Part shown: in pieces, positions 30,106 to 41,432 of the stretch | Position numbering within the stretch: the first letter of the stretch is position 1 | How the letters are laid out: each line of letters begins with the position of its first letter | NCBI RefSeq assembly: GCF_900660605.1 | Contig: NZ_LR215024.1 | Span: forward strand, 682,001 to 746,000 | DNA from: Mycoplasmopsis glycophila | GTDB lineage: Bacteria; Bacillota_I; Bacilli_A; Mycoplasmatales; Metamycoplasmataceae | Reading direction: 5' to 3' | DNA: 64,000 nt | Position numbers and translations under genes: made by a program | Notes under the pieces: generated by a model | Told to the model about the DNA's origin: nothing | What the model saw: the letters and a program-made list of their open reading frames with translations, nothing else | The model's database searches: none

Positions 30106-32058
<1,953 letters not shown>

Positions 32059-32066
32059 AAATTTCA

Positions 32067-32093
32067 AAAGCAATCCTTGTGTTTGCTTTTTTT
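32067..32093 (+). terminator. gyrB terminator
   Basis: AAAGCAA/TTGCTTT stem with a 9-base loop and a T run. Confidence 0.75.
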
Positions 32094-32136
32094 GTTCTTT
32101 TTGTAAGATAAAATTATTAAAAAAGTTTTTCTTATA

Positions 32137-32142
32137 TATAAT
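32137..32142 (+). promoter_or_regulatory. trmB -10 box, probably a leaderless transcript
   Basis: TATAAT ends 6 bases before the trmB ATG, with no Shine-Dalgarno sequence. Confidence 0.55.
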
Positions 32143-32148
32143 AAAAAC

Positions 32149-32763
32149 ATGAGATTAAGACATGATAAAACAGCACAGGAAGAACTTAATAAATCAGAAT
32201 TTTATTTAAAGACTTTTCCTGTGCACTTAAAAGAAAATAATGTGTTAGAAATTGGTGCCGGTAAAGGTGAAATGATAACACAATTAGCGCTACAAAATCC
32301 TGATATTACTTATTATGCACTTGAAAAATATCCAACAGTAGCTAAAAAAATACTAACAAAAATACAAAAATTAAACATTCACAACTTGTTTATATTAACC
32401 GAAGATGCAATTAAGATCCCTGAACTTTTTGTTGGTAAAATAGATACTATTTGACTCACATTTAGTGATCCATGACCTAAAAAAGCGCATACCAAAAGAA
32501 GATTAACATATAAAACTTTTTTAGATTTATATAAAACAATTTTGTCAAGTGAAGGTAAATTATATTTTAAAACAGATAATGATAAACTATTTGATTTTTC
32601 ACTTGAATCATTAAATGAAAACAATTGAGAAATTTTGGATCACACAAGAGATTTGCACCAAAGTAAATATAACGATACAAACATTAAAACTGGTTATGAA
32701 ACGAAATGATCAGAACAAGGAAAAAACATTAATTTCTTAATAGCAAAACCTAAAAAAGATTAA
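32149..32763 (+). CDS. trmB: tRNA (guanine-N7-)-methyltransferase
   Basis: A 204-aa SAM-dependent enzyme that makes m7G46 in tRNA. Motif I is [12 protein letters not shown], and the family signature is complete in [15 protein letters not shown]; the C-terminal part has [17 protein letters not shown]. Length is normal. Its transcript appears to be leaderless. A terminator (32771-32797) follows. Confidence 0.95.
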
Positions 32764-32770
32764 TAAAATG

Positions 32771-32797
32771 AGCCATTTTGAAAAAAATGGTTTTTCT
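32771..32797 (+). terminator. trmB terminator
   Basis: CCATTTT/AAAATGG stem with a 4-base loop followed by TTTTT. Confidence 0.75.
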
Positions 32798-32966
32798 TTT
32801 CAATTAATTTATATGAAAAAATTTCATCTAATCCAATTTAAATGATCTTTGTGCTTACATAAATTACATAAGAGTATATAATAATTATTAATGAAGACAG
32901 TCATTTTATGGCTGCTTTATTATTTTTTTATAAATTACTTTTTTTGTAAAAGAAAGGAAAAATTCA

Positions 32967-34526
32967 ATGTTTAATTTCTGAAATAAAAATAATAAAAAAA
33001 CATTCAAAGAAGACATTGAAGAAGCTTTAATTGAGTTAGATGTTACTAATCGCATCACTAAAAAGCACACAATCTACAAGAGAACCAAAATGTCCAACTT
33101 CGGTCTTAAGTTAAGTTCTCTTTATTCTTATATGCCAATTTGAAAAATAACTTTGATAACAGTAATTACTGCTATTTTCTTTGGTGTAATAAGTGTTTTC
33201 TTCGTTAAAAATGTTGGTATTTATAATTTTGGTTTAGCTGCCTTTGGTCAAGCTGCTGCTAGAATTTTAATCACACTTCTTAAAGAAGGAACAGTAACTG
33301 AAACTGTTCGGAATTTAATTGACCAGTTTGTTTTCTGAATTCTTTATATAATTCTCAGTATTCCGATTTTTATTTTTGGTTACAAAAGAATCGGAAAGCT
33401 TTTTACTAATTTAACAGTTTTATTTTTAGCTGTTTCTTCACTTGTTTCTTTCTCAATCGGATTAATTCCTGGTGCTAACCAAGCTTACTTAATTGGAAAC
33501 TTTCAAAATAGTCAAATCAAAGATGTTTTACCTGGTTTCAAAAAAGCTTTAAGTGGTGTTATACCACTTTTATGAAATGATGGTGGTAATATTATTGCCT
33601 TAATGATTTACGCAATAGTCTACGGTTATTTACTTGCTTGAATTTTTGCAATTATTCAAATTATTGGTGGAACAGCAGGTGTTACTGGGGTAATTGGGGA
33701 ATGATATGCAAATGAAAAACAAAAATCATTTGGTTCAATTTCAGGATACATGAATATTATAATTGTCTTTATTTCTGTTGCCGTTGGTTCATGACTTCCT
33801 GGTTCATTATTGCTACAAGAAGCATACAAAACAAACCTTTCAGAAATGAAAAATTTAGTTGAAAACAGCAATGTTGCAGATCAAATTCATTCATTTAAAT
33901 TCGAAAACCTACTCAGTTTAGACAAATCTACAGTAGAAAGCGCTAAAAATAATCTACAAACAATAATCAGTAAAATAGAACCAGAGTCAGAAGCTGGCTT
34001 TGTTATCTCGAATTGATTAGTTTATCGTCTTTCAGAAATAAACGATTCATCTGCGGTAATTAAAATTAGCTCTATTATGGAAAATCTTAATAAAGCAGAA
34101 GAATTTAATATTGTTTTAAAACAATATAAAACAATCAAAGAAATTACTGATAATGCTTGAAAATTCTCACTTTATTTATCTCCTAACTTTATTGCAACAA
34201 TTTTAACAAACGTTGTTTATATTCTTACTTTAAATAAACTTTATCCTAAGTTTAAACTTGTGCGTGTTGAAATCTTTTCAGAAAAATGAAATGAAATTCG
34301 TGACTCTATTAATGCAGATTCAAAAATTGTGACCGGAATTACTATCTTTAAAGCTCGTGGTGGATTTAAAGGTAATGAAGTTAATGTTGTAACTTCAATT
34401 TCGCTATTTAGACATGTTGTAAGGATTTTAAAAGCAGTGCACAAAATTGATCCCGAAGCATTCGTTTCTATTTCTGATGTTTCAAGTATTGATGGATATG
34501 TATATCTACCAGAAAATAAATTCTAA
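32967..34526 (+). CDS. YitT-family membrane protein with DUF2179
   Basis: A 519-aa protein with several transmembrane helices (first at about residues 57-78, others around 95, 130, 155, 205, 240, with one near 390-410) and a C-terminal soluble DUF2179 domain (about 435-519: VTGITIFKARGGFKGNEVNV, then IDPEAFVSISDVSS). This two-part layout is that of the YitT family, whose function is not settled. The insertion of about 130 hydrophilic residues between the helices (VENSNVADQIHSF onward) is larger than in Bacillus YitT proteins. Good Shine-Dalgarno (AGAAAGGA). Transcribed alone between terminators. Confidence 0.85.
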
Positions 34527-34532
34527 AAATGA

Positions 34533-34566
34533 GATGAAACTATTTATTTTAGTTTCGTCTTTTTTT
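34533..34566. terminator. Convergent terminator
   Basis: GATGAAACT/AGTTTCGTC stem (one G-T pair) with an 8-base loop and T run; lies between the YitT gene and the converging nuclease gene and overlaps the nuclease stop codon. Confidence 0.75.
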
Positions 34567-35166
34567 ATGAAAAACTTGAGTTAACTTATAACTATTCAAA
34601 CCAATTTTAGTCATTTTAGCATTCTCATAAGATTCTAATGATAATTTATAATACTCAAGCGCAAATGACCCTTTTTGATAATACGGACTTTTTTTCTTAT
34701 GAACATCCAAATACGCAGGTATAGCTAATCCATTTTTAATGAGTTCTAAATTTAAACTACGAGCGATTTTAGCCTCTTTATTAACATAAGCAACACAAAC
34801 ATCGCGGTTATATTTATCTTTACTAATTACATCTAAATACACTCCAAAATTATGTTTAGCTAAATACTTCTTCACATAGTTTGTCGCTTTTTGTCCAAAA
34901 TAATTTTCATATTCTGCTAGTTTTTCATCTTTATAAGTTTTATAAACTTCAGGACAATCAATCCCAAAAAGTCTAACAACTTTACTATTATTTATTTCAA
35001 AAGTATCGCCATCAATTACTTTTGTAACTATATATTTTTGACGAACAATACTTTGTCCTACTAAAAACCTGTTTTCCTTAAATTTGATAGCACCAAAAAT
35101 AACACTTAAAAGAACAAAACAAAAACCTAATATACTGATACAAATTTTATTTACTCCAAATCTCAT
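34549..35166 (-). CDS. Membrane-anchored thermonuclease (SNase family)
   Basis: An SNase-fold nuclease with one N-terminal transmembrane helix (ICISILGFCFVLLSVIF), so it probably acts outside the cell to recover nucleotides from host DNA/RNA. The core motifs are VIDGDTFEI, VRLFGIDCPE (Arg and Glu of the active site) and DKYNRDV with the second Arg; GQKATNYVKKYL is also typical. I chose the ATG at 35166 (205 aa), which puts the helix directly at the N-terminus. A GTG at 35262 (237 aa) is also open but adds 32 residues without a Shine-Dalgarno sequence. Confidence 0.88.
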   Translation of the reverse strand: MRFGVNKICISILGFCFVLLSVIFGAIKFKENRFLVGQSIVRQKYIVTKVIDGDTFEINNSKVVRLFGIDCPEVYKTYKDEKLAEYENYFGQKATNYVKKYLAKHNFGVYLDVISKDKYNRDVCVAYVNKEAKIARSLNLELIKNGLAIPAYLDVHKKKSPYYQKGSFALEYYKLSLESYENAKMTKIGLNSYKLTQVFHKKRRN

Positions 35167-35318
35167 ACCATTAAATAGATAAAAAAATCGAGCAAAAAAA
35201 CTATATTTTTTTAAAATTTTATTCAAAATTATTGAATTTTTGCCTAAAATCAAGGGAGGCACTTTGTTTAATAATTATGAAAATTTGAATATTTTAATAA
35301 ATATACGCACAAAAGTTG

Positions 35319-35324
35319 TATAAT
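35319..35324 (+). promoter_or_regulatory. -10 box of a small plus-strand transcript
   Basis: GTTG-TATAAT with no protein gene downstream on this strand before the terminator at 35365; transcription would start near 35331. Confidence 0.45.
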
Positions 35325-35330
35325 ATTATC

Positions 35331-35393
35331 AATTATTGTGATTATTATGCCACTTTAAAAAAAGAAAACACCTTTTCGCAGAAGGTGTTTTTT
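35331..35393 (+). ncRNA. Candidate 63-nt antitoxin-like small RNA
   Basis: Predicted from the TATAAT at 35319 to the terminator ending at 35393. It has no worthwhile reading frame (only ATG CCA CTT TAA without a ribosome-binding site). Its 5' end carries ATTATTGTGATT, which is exactly complementary to the leader of the opposite small-peptide mRNA just ahead of its ribosome-binding site, because the same 12 bases occur as a direct repeat at 35507-35518. The shared bidirectional terminator gives a second pairing site. RNA evidence is needed. Confidence 0.4.
35365..35393. terminator. Bidirectional terminator shared by two convergent small transcripts
   Basis: Perfect 10-bp stem AAAACACCTT/AAGGTGTTTT with a 7-base loop. 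Followed by T runs on both strands (TTT... on plus, TTTTCTTTTTTT on minus). Confidence 0.8.
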
Positions 35394-35421
35394 AGTTTAG
35401 AAAGAGGAAAAACAAACAAAT

Positions 35422-35487
35422 CTATTTATTAATTCTTAAAATTAGTAATATTATTAGAAAAATTAAGAATAATGTTAAATTGTTCAT
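35422..35487 (-). CDS. 21-residue hydrophobic peptide, toxin-like
   Basis: A tiny gene too short for usual annotation: MNNLTLFLIF, then a run of I and L, ending LRINK before TAG. It is one transmembrane helix with a short polar N-terminus and a positive C-terminus, the form of type I toxins. A strong Shine-Dalgarno (AAAAAGGAG) stands 3-4 bases before the ATG, with a second AAGGAGG further up, and a terminator follows about 30 bases after the stop. The leader contains AATCACAATAAT, complementary to the opposite small RNA. A membrane peptide of other function, or chance, cannot be excluded. Confidence 0.5.
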   Translation of the reverse strand: MNNLTLFLIFLIILLILRINK

Positions 35488-35642
35488 ATTCTCCTTTTTG
35501 GTTTTGATTATTGTGATTTTTTTTACCTCCTTCTAGGTTAAAATTTCATCTAAGATCTTTTAACCATTAAATAGATAAAAAAAATAAGAAAATTAAACCA
35601 AAAAAGAACTTAAAAAGTTTAAATCTCCTTTTTGAGCAAAAT

Positions 35643-35672
35643 AAAAACCAGCTTTTTCAAACTGGTTTTTTT
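35643..35672 (-). terminator. ptsG terminator
   Basis: AAACCAG/CTGGTTT stem with a 10-base loop followed on the minus strand by TTTAT; 13 bases after the ptsG stop. Confidence 0.75.
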
Positions 35673-35684
35673 ATTTAGTTAAAA

Positions 35685-38123
35685 TTATTTAACTTCACCA
35701 ACAACAGTTGTTGTTGAATCGGCAACCATTTTATCATTTGTGAATGAGAAATCTTTGTGTGTTCCACTTTCAAGCACAACACAGATTGCATCTGATTGAA
35801 TTCCTTTTTCTTTAAGAAATTCTAAATCAACTTTTGCAATTTGTTGTCCTGCTTTAACGTGGTCTCCAACATTAACAAATGATTCAAAACCTTCACCGTT
35901 TAATGCAACAGTATCGATTCCGATGTGAATTAATAATTCAACACCTTCTTTTGTTGTAATTCCATAAGCGTGTTTTGTAGGGAATACAAGTTTAACTTCT
36001 CCATCAACTGGTGAGTAAACATTACCTACAGTTTCTGCATCAAATTTAACAGCAAAACCATCTCCCATAGCTTTTGTAGAGAATACACCGTCATTTACAC
36101 GATCTAATGTAAGAATTTCTCCACGAGCAACTGTTTGAATTACAACACCATCAATTAACTGATTGTCGTGTTCTTTTTCGTTTGCTTTTTTAACGCTTTC
36201 TACTACATCATTGTTGTTAAATTCTGGATTTTTCGCTAAATAATCTCTAATAAGTTCTCTTTGTGCTTTAATTTTTGAGTTAATTTGATCAGCAGCAGGT
36301 CCAAAAATAGCTTGAACATGGTTTGAACCTTCTCATTTAACTCCAGCAGCACCAGCTGCTTTTAATCTATCTTCAGATACTAAAGCAGGATCTTTAATGT
36401 CATATCTTAATCTTGAAGCACAATTGTTAAATGTAGTAATGTTGTCAAGTCCACCAAAAGCTAAAACAATTTCTAATGCTTTAGGATCTACTTCACCTAA
36501 ATCTTCTCTCTTACCTTTTTTATTTGCTAAATAATCAGCTTTTGTAAATAATTTTGTATTTCCACCTCTTCCTGGTGTAGCTAAATTATAACGTTTGATG
36601 AAGAATAAGAATCCAAAGAAGTAAATTGGAATGTATCCTAATCCAACTACTAATGTTCATCAGAAGTGTGTCCCTTTAGCAACCGGAATAATTCAGTAGA
36701 TAAGTAAGTCTAACATACCACCTGAGAATGTCATTGGAATGTGAACACCTAAAAGGTTTGCCAACATGAATGATAGAGCACAGAAGAATGCATGGAATCC
36801 TCAGAATAAAACAGGTGATAAGAATAAGAATGTGAATTCAATTGGTTCTGTAACCCCTGTAACAATTGTTGTAACAATCGAAGGAACAACAGTACCAATA
36901 GCAACTTTTCTATTTTCTTTTGGAGCAGCTAAAATCATAGCAACTCCAGCTGCAGGTAATCCGAAGATCATGAATGAGAATTTACCATCTAAAAATCTTC
37001 CGATTTTAAATCCTAATTGATTTGACACAAAGTCAAATAAAGGAAGTGTGTGAGATTCACCATTAAGTGTTCATGAAACAGTATTTGCTTGACCTAATAA
37101 AGTATTTGAAGCAGTTGAATCACCAACAAATTTTGTAGGTTCTTTAGCAACTGCTGCAATAAGTTCAATAAGTCCGTCTCCTGGAACAACTCCTGGATTA
37201 TTTTCTTGTCATCTAGCTAATGCATCAGAAAGATCACCACCAGCATTAGAATATCAAAGAGGTGCATAGAATACGTGGTGAAGACCAAATGGAACAAGAG
37301 ATCTTTCTACGTATCCGAAAATAAATGATTCAATTCCGTAAGGAACTTTTCCGAGTGCATTTCCGAATTTATTTAAAGCAACTCCGATTCATGGTCATAA
37401 TAATAAGTATGCGAATGCTAAAGCAATCATTGAAGGGATTGTAACAATAGCAACAAAACGTTTACCACCAAAGAATGAAATAACTTGTGGTAATTGAATT
37501 TGGTGGAATCTATTGTATAAGTATTGAACAACAAGTCCAACAGTTAATCCACCAAATACTGATGTTTGTAATGATTTAGTTCCTAAAGTATATCCAACTA
37601 AAGCTTTAAGAGTTTCAGGACTTCTCCCTCCAGCTGCAAAAAGAATTGTATATCCTTTAAGTGTTTTTTCTTTAACTTCAACTGTTGCTTCAGTTCCACT
37701 TCCAACAAGTGTTCCTGAAACATTTTTAGTTTCTTCTACCATGTAGTCTCAGATGAAAACACTTTGAATAGCATTAAAAACAAAGTAACCGATAATTGCA
37801 GCAAAAACCCCAACACCAGCTTCATCTGTGAAGGCAATAACAAAAGCGGCAGCAAACAATAAAGGTAAGGCACCAAAAATAGGGTCACCTAACGCTTTAA
37901 TAAATTCACCGAAAACTTTAAGCCCTTCAATGTTATTGCTTGATCCTGCATTAGCAATTGCAGCACCAACACCAAGGAAGAATCCAGCAATCGCCATCAC
38001 AGAAATAGGTAACATGAATGCACCACTAATTTTAGAAAGTATTTTTCTAGCTTTTGATGATCCACTGTTATTCTTTGATTTCTGCTTTGTTGATGCAGTT
38101 TTACCTTTGAATAAAGTAAGCAT
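35685..38123 (-). CDS. ptsG: Glucose-type PTS enzyme EIICBA
   Basis: An 812-aa fused transporter that takes up and phosphorylates glucose or a related sugar. EIIC (about 1-490) starts with KILSKISGAFMLPISVMAIAG and has PFGLHHVFYAPLW and GVTEPIEFTFLF typical of glucose permeases. EIIB follows with the phosphorylated Cys568 in FNNCASRLRYDIKD. EIIA is at the C-terminus with His733 in LLIHIGIDTVALNG and the helper His in FPTKHAYGI. An insertion of about 55 residues occurs in the EIIC part near residues 125-180. -10 box TATAAT at 38167-38162 and AAGGAAAGGA ahead of the ATG. A second, degenerate EIIA-like gene lies at 59324-59809. Confidence 0.95.
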
Positions 38124-38625
38124 TTTTTCCTTTCCTAACCTTGTAATTTCAATAAAACAAGATTATATTTTATATATATAGTTTAATCCTTTCATTTTAG
38201 TCAAAATCAAATGATAAGAAATAATAAAAATGTGTTATAAAAATAGCTAAATGTCTCTTTAAATTTTTAAAAGACAGATAAAATAGCATAGTTAGCAAGC
38301 TAACCGAGAATAATTTTAATATATTAAAGAGTGTAAATTTTACCTTATGGAAAAAGTATCATAAAAACATGAAAAATATTTCCATATAAGTTGCTATATT
38401 TTAGGTTTTAAAATAAAAAACAACAAAAACAGCTTAATTAGCTACTAAAAATTCATTTTTTATTTTAAAAAAATTTACATTATCCATTTTCATTAATTCA
38501 AAGTGCCCTGTTTTGTAAGAAAATATTCCTTGTTTTCTTGAAAAAAACAAGATTAATTTCCTAGTTGCTTTATCTTTAATCTATAATAATTAAAGCAATC
38601 AAAATTATTAAGGAGTTTTTATATT
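38124..38625. promoter_or_regulatory. Divergent intergenic region ptsG / nucleotide-kinase gene
   Basis: About 500 bp with no gene. It holds the ptsG promoter (TATAAT on minus at 38162-38167), a small GGTTAGC/GCTAACT hairpin near 38290-38305, an imperfect inverted repeat around CTTATGGAAA and TTTCCATATAAG (about 38344-38392), a CTTGTTTT/AAAACAAG hairpin at about 38529-38551, and the plus promoter TATAAT at 38582-38587. Confidence 0.5.
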
Positions 38626-39267
38626 ATGAAAAAAAATAAACACGTTATTATATTAATAAATGGTAAAAGAAGAAGTGGTAAAGGACTTCTTAGTAATAAA
38701 TTGAAAGAAAAATGTGCAAAGGAGTTTGACAATAACGTTAACATCCTTTCATTTGCACAGCCAATCAAAGCAATCACTGAACCTATTTTAAAGGCAATTA
38801 ACTGAAATGGTGTTGACAAAGAAGTGGTAAGACCATTATGAATCGCTATGGGTGAAGTAGGTAGAAATATCGACAATAATGTTTGGTGTTCAAAAGTGTT
38901 TGATAAAATTGTTGATATTGTTGAAGATTCATCAAAAAACAATAAAAATAGCTTATTTTTAATTGATGATTTACGTTTTCCTAATGAATTAGACTTTTTT
39001 AAAGGTAACAAGAAAAATCTTGAGGCCAAAGTAAAACCAGGAGATGAAGTAAGAGTAATCTCAATTAGAATCGAAAAGTTTATGGATGCCGAAAAATTTG
39101 TACCGGGTGTTGATGACAACTCAACAGAAACAAGTTTTGATAAATTAGTTAATATTTGTTTTGACCATATTGTACCAATGGATGTATTAATTAACCGTGA
39201 ATGATCACCTAACTTTTCAAATGTTGAAATCATGGCAAACGTTATCATTAGAAACTTTTTAAAATAA
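38626..39267 (+). CDS. P-loop nucleotide-kinase-like protein (phage dNMP kinase type)
   Basis: A 213-aa protein with a Walker A loop near the N-terminus, INGKRRSGKGLLSNKL, a lid-like helical region and LIDDLRFPNELDFF, a pattern seen in phage-type deoxynucleoside monophosphate kinases (a DxRxxxE-type loop). It may phosphorylate a (d)NMP, but the substrate is not readable. It has its own promoter and AAGGAG and ends 2 bases before the YqaJ-like nuclease gene, so both are one operon. Confidence 0.65.
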
Positions 39268-39269
39268 AA

Positions 39270-40232
39270 ATGGCTAAAAGAAAGTTTTATAACAAGAAAG
39301 ATTATTTTGTTGACCTTCAAAGCAATAAAATAATTTTAAGTGATGAATTATTCGCACAATTAAACTCAAATAATCAATGGACAAAATACAAAAAAATAGG
39401 TGGTAGCTCAATTGGTGATATTTTACTTAAAAACGAAGCATTCAAATCTGAATTTAATGCTTTTTGTCACATCACAAGATTAAAATTACCGGTTTTAACA
39501 CAAAAATATGTAAGAGCAGGGGTTATTCTAGAGCCGCTTATTTTTGATAAATTACGCGAAATACAACCAAACAAAGACAAATTAACAATTTTAAATTATG
39601 TTGCAGAAGAATATGAATATGATTATTTCAAGGGGAAAGACCCTATTTTTGGTGGGGTTCCTGATGGTTATATGTGCTCTCTCAAAGAACTTGAAGTCGA
39701 AAAACAAATCAATACACTTAAAAATGAACTAGCACAAAATCATAATAGTGAACTTGAAAGTAAGTTAATTGAGCTAGAAAAGCAGTGAAGTAATTTACAT
39801 AGCGAAGGTGTGATCTTGGAAATCAAAACAGCAGGACTTAAAAAATTACCAAAATGAGATGCAGGTGAAGTTGATTTATCATATCGTAAACAAAGTCAAT
39901 TGTATTCATACTTAAATGGAAATAAAAGATATGTTATTGTTGCTTTATTTTTACAAGAAGAAGATTACAAAGAGCCTGCGCTAGTTAATTTAAACCAAAG
40001 AAATATGCGAACTTATAAATATACTATCAATGAAAGTGAAGTAAAAGACGATATTGAAACCGTAAGAAATTGATATCAAAAATACACAAACACCAAAGAA
40101 TCGCCTCTTTTTGATTTACAAAAAGATCAAGATCAAGTTGAATATTTATTGTGTGAAAATGAAGAACAATGAGGCGAACTTTTAGAAAAATGAAAAAAAG
40201 CTGGTAAAGCCGATTTAGACGTTCAACCTTAA
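39270..40232 (+). CDS. YqaJ-like exonuclease family protein
   Basis: A 320-aa protein with the PD-(D/E)XK order of YqaJ/lambda-exonuclease-type nucleases: GGSSIGDILL, RAGVILEPLIFDKL (Glu), FGGVPDGYMC (Asp) and VILEIKTA (ExK). A coiled-coil insert of about 40 residues (around 145-175) separates the last two motifs. Similar putative nucleases are found in many mycoplasmas. Phage homologues process DNA ends for single-strand annealing, but no annealing-protein gene is next to it. Forms an operon with the kinase-like gene. Confidence 0.75.
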
Positions 40233-40242
40233 ATTCAAACAA

Positions 40243-40298
40243 AACAAACTATAGAGAAGGTGTAGAAATATATCCATTTTCCTTTTAGTTTGTTTTTT
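40243..40298 (+). terminator. Terminator after the nuclease operon
   Basis: AACAAACTA/TAGTTTGTT plus an inner AGAAGG/CCTTTT-type extension, followed by a T run. Confidence 0.75.
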
Positions 40299-40374
40299 AT
40301 ATTAAATTAGTTGGAAAAAGCAAAACAAAACGAAAGGAATGATTTAAAATAAAAATTCATATTTTTAAAAAATA

Positions 40375-40405
40375 TGAAAATGTTTCACATATTTTGAATT
40401 ATAAT
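40375..40405 (+). promoter_or_regulatory. Likely self-operator and leaderless promoter of the LacI-type regulator
   Basis: TGAAAATGTTTCA (40375-40387) is a palindrome of the LacI-family type, inside a wider AAAATATG...CATATTTT repeat. It overlaps the -35 zone of TATAAT at 40400-40405, which ends 7 bases before the ATG, so the mRNA is probably leaderless. Confidence 0.55.
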
Positions 40406-40412
40406 TATAACT

Positions 40413-41366
40413 ATGAAAAAACAAATATCTTATAAAGACATATCAGAATTAGCTGGTGTTTCAATTTCTACAATTAGTAGATATTATAACAATGGTTATG
40501 TTTCAAAAAAGACAAAGGACAAAATTGATTCTGTTGTTAAACAATATCAATACTACCCTAATCATGGGGCTAGATTGATTCGTGGTAAAGACCGTTCAAT
40601 TTTTGTTATTATGCCTATTTGAGGTGAAACAGCATATACACAAATTGTTAATGGTATCATTATCTCGGCTAAAAAAAATAACAAGAGAGTTAATACAACT
40701 TATACAGGTATTACTACAGAAGAATATATCGCAACAGTAAGATATATGCTTTCATGAAGACCTACTTCAATTGTTATTTTTATCCCTAAATACGATAAAC
40801 AACTTTTTGACTTCTTAAAAACAGTAGAAGATGTTTCATTTATAATTTATGGTCACCAAGTTAATGGTCTTAACTGAATTAAACCAGATGAAACAAACGC
40901 TTTTTATCAATTAACATATAAGTTCCACGAAAAATTAGTCAAAGATAATCAAAAAATGTTATTCCTTTCAGATGAAAAATTAACTTTAGGACAAAGACAG
41001 GATCGTTTCAAAGGATTTGAAAAAGCTTGTCAAGAATTAAACATCGAGTATGAAGAGTACGTAATTCCTTTAAGAAAACACCAAAAAGATATTATTGACT
41101 TTGACAAATATACAAAAAAACAAGGGTTTTCGAACATTGTGTGTTCAACACATGAAGCCTTCATTTCTTTAGCTGTTGTCGGAACAAGAGGCTTAAGATT
41201 AACAGATATAGGATATACTTCTATTTATGATAATATTAACAACTATAAAGCTAAAATTTTCGTTGATTATGCAAAAATAGGATACGAAATCGAAAGAATG
41301 CTTTCAATTAGCGAAACTACCGAAGAACAACCACAAACAAAATTCATTAAATTACAAGTTGTTTAA
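40413..41366 (+). CDS. LacI-family transcription regulator
   Basis: A 317-aa regulator. The N-terminal helix-turn-helix, ISYKDISELAGVSISTISRY, with the hinge region PNHGARLIRGKDRSIF, is typical of LacI/GalR. The rest is a periplasmic-binding-protein-like sensor domain, ending in a poorly conserved tail (EQPQTKFIKLQVV). It probably binds a sugar or sugar phosphate. A LacI-type palindrome sits on its own promoter, so self-control is likely. No sugar operon follows; the nearest sugar gene in the window is ptsG, 2.3 kb upstream on the other strand. Confidence 0.9.
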
Positions 41367-41391
41367 ATTTAATTTCCTCAAAATCAAAAAT

Positions 41392-41427
41392 AAAAATCAG
41401 AAAATAAATAAGTTTTCTGATTTTTTG
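41392..41427. terminator. Bidirectional terminator
   Basis: AAAAATCAGAAAA/TTTTCTGATTTTT stem with an 8-base loop, shared by the LacI-type gene and the converging nuclease lipoprotein gene. Confidence 0.85.
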
Positions 41428-41432
41428 TTTTA

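Larger units (their letters stand above)
35332..35518. repeat. 12-bp direct repeat flanking the small-peptide locus
   Basis: ATTATTGTGATT occurs at 35332-35343 and again at 35507-35518. The two copies lie near the 5' ends of two convergent transcripts, so the RNAs could pair there. Confidence 0.7.

Noticed and set aside
35345-35358. Three-codon frame ATG CCA CTT TAA in the small plus transcript
   Set aside because: No ribosome-binding site and too short to be meaningful.
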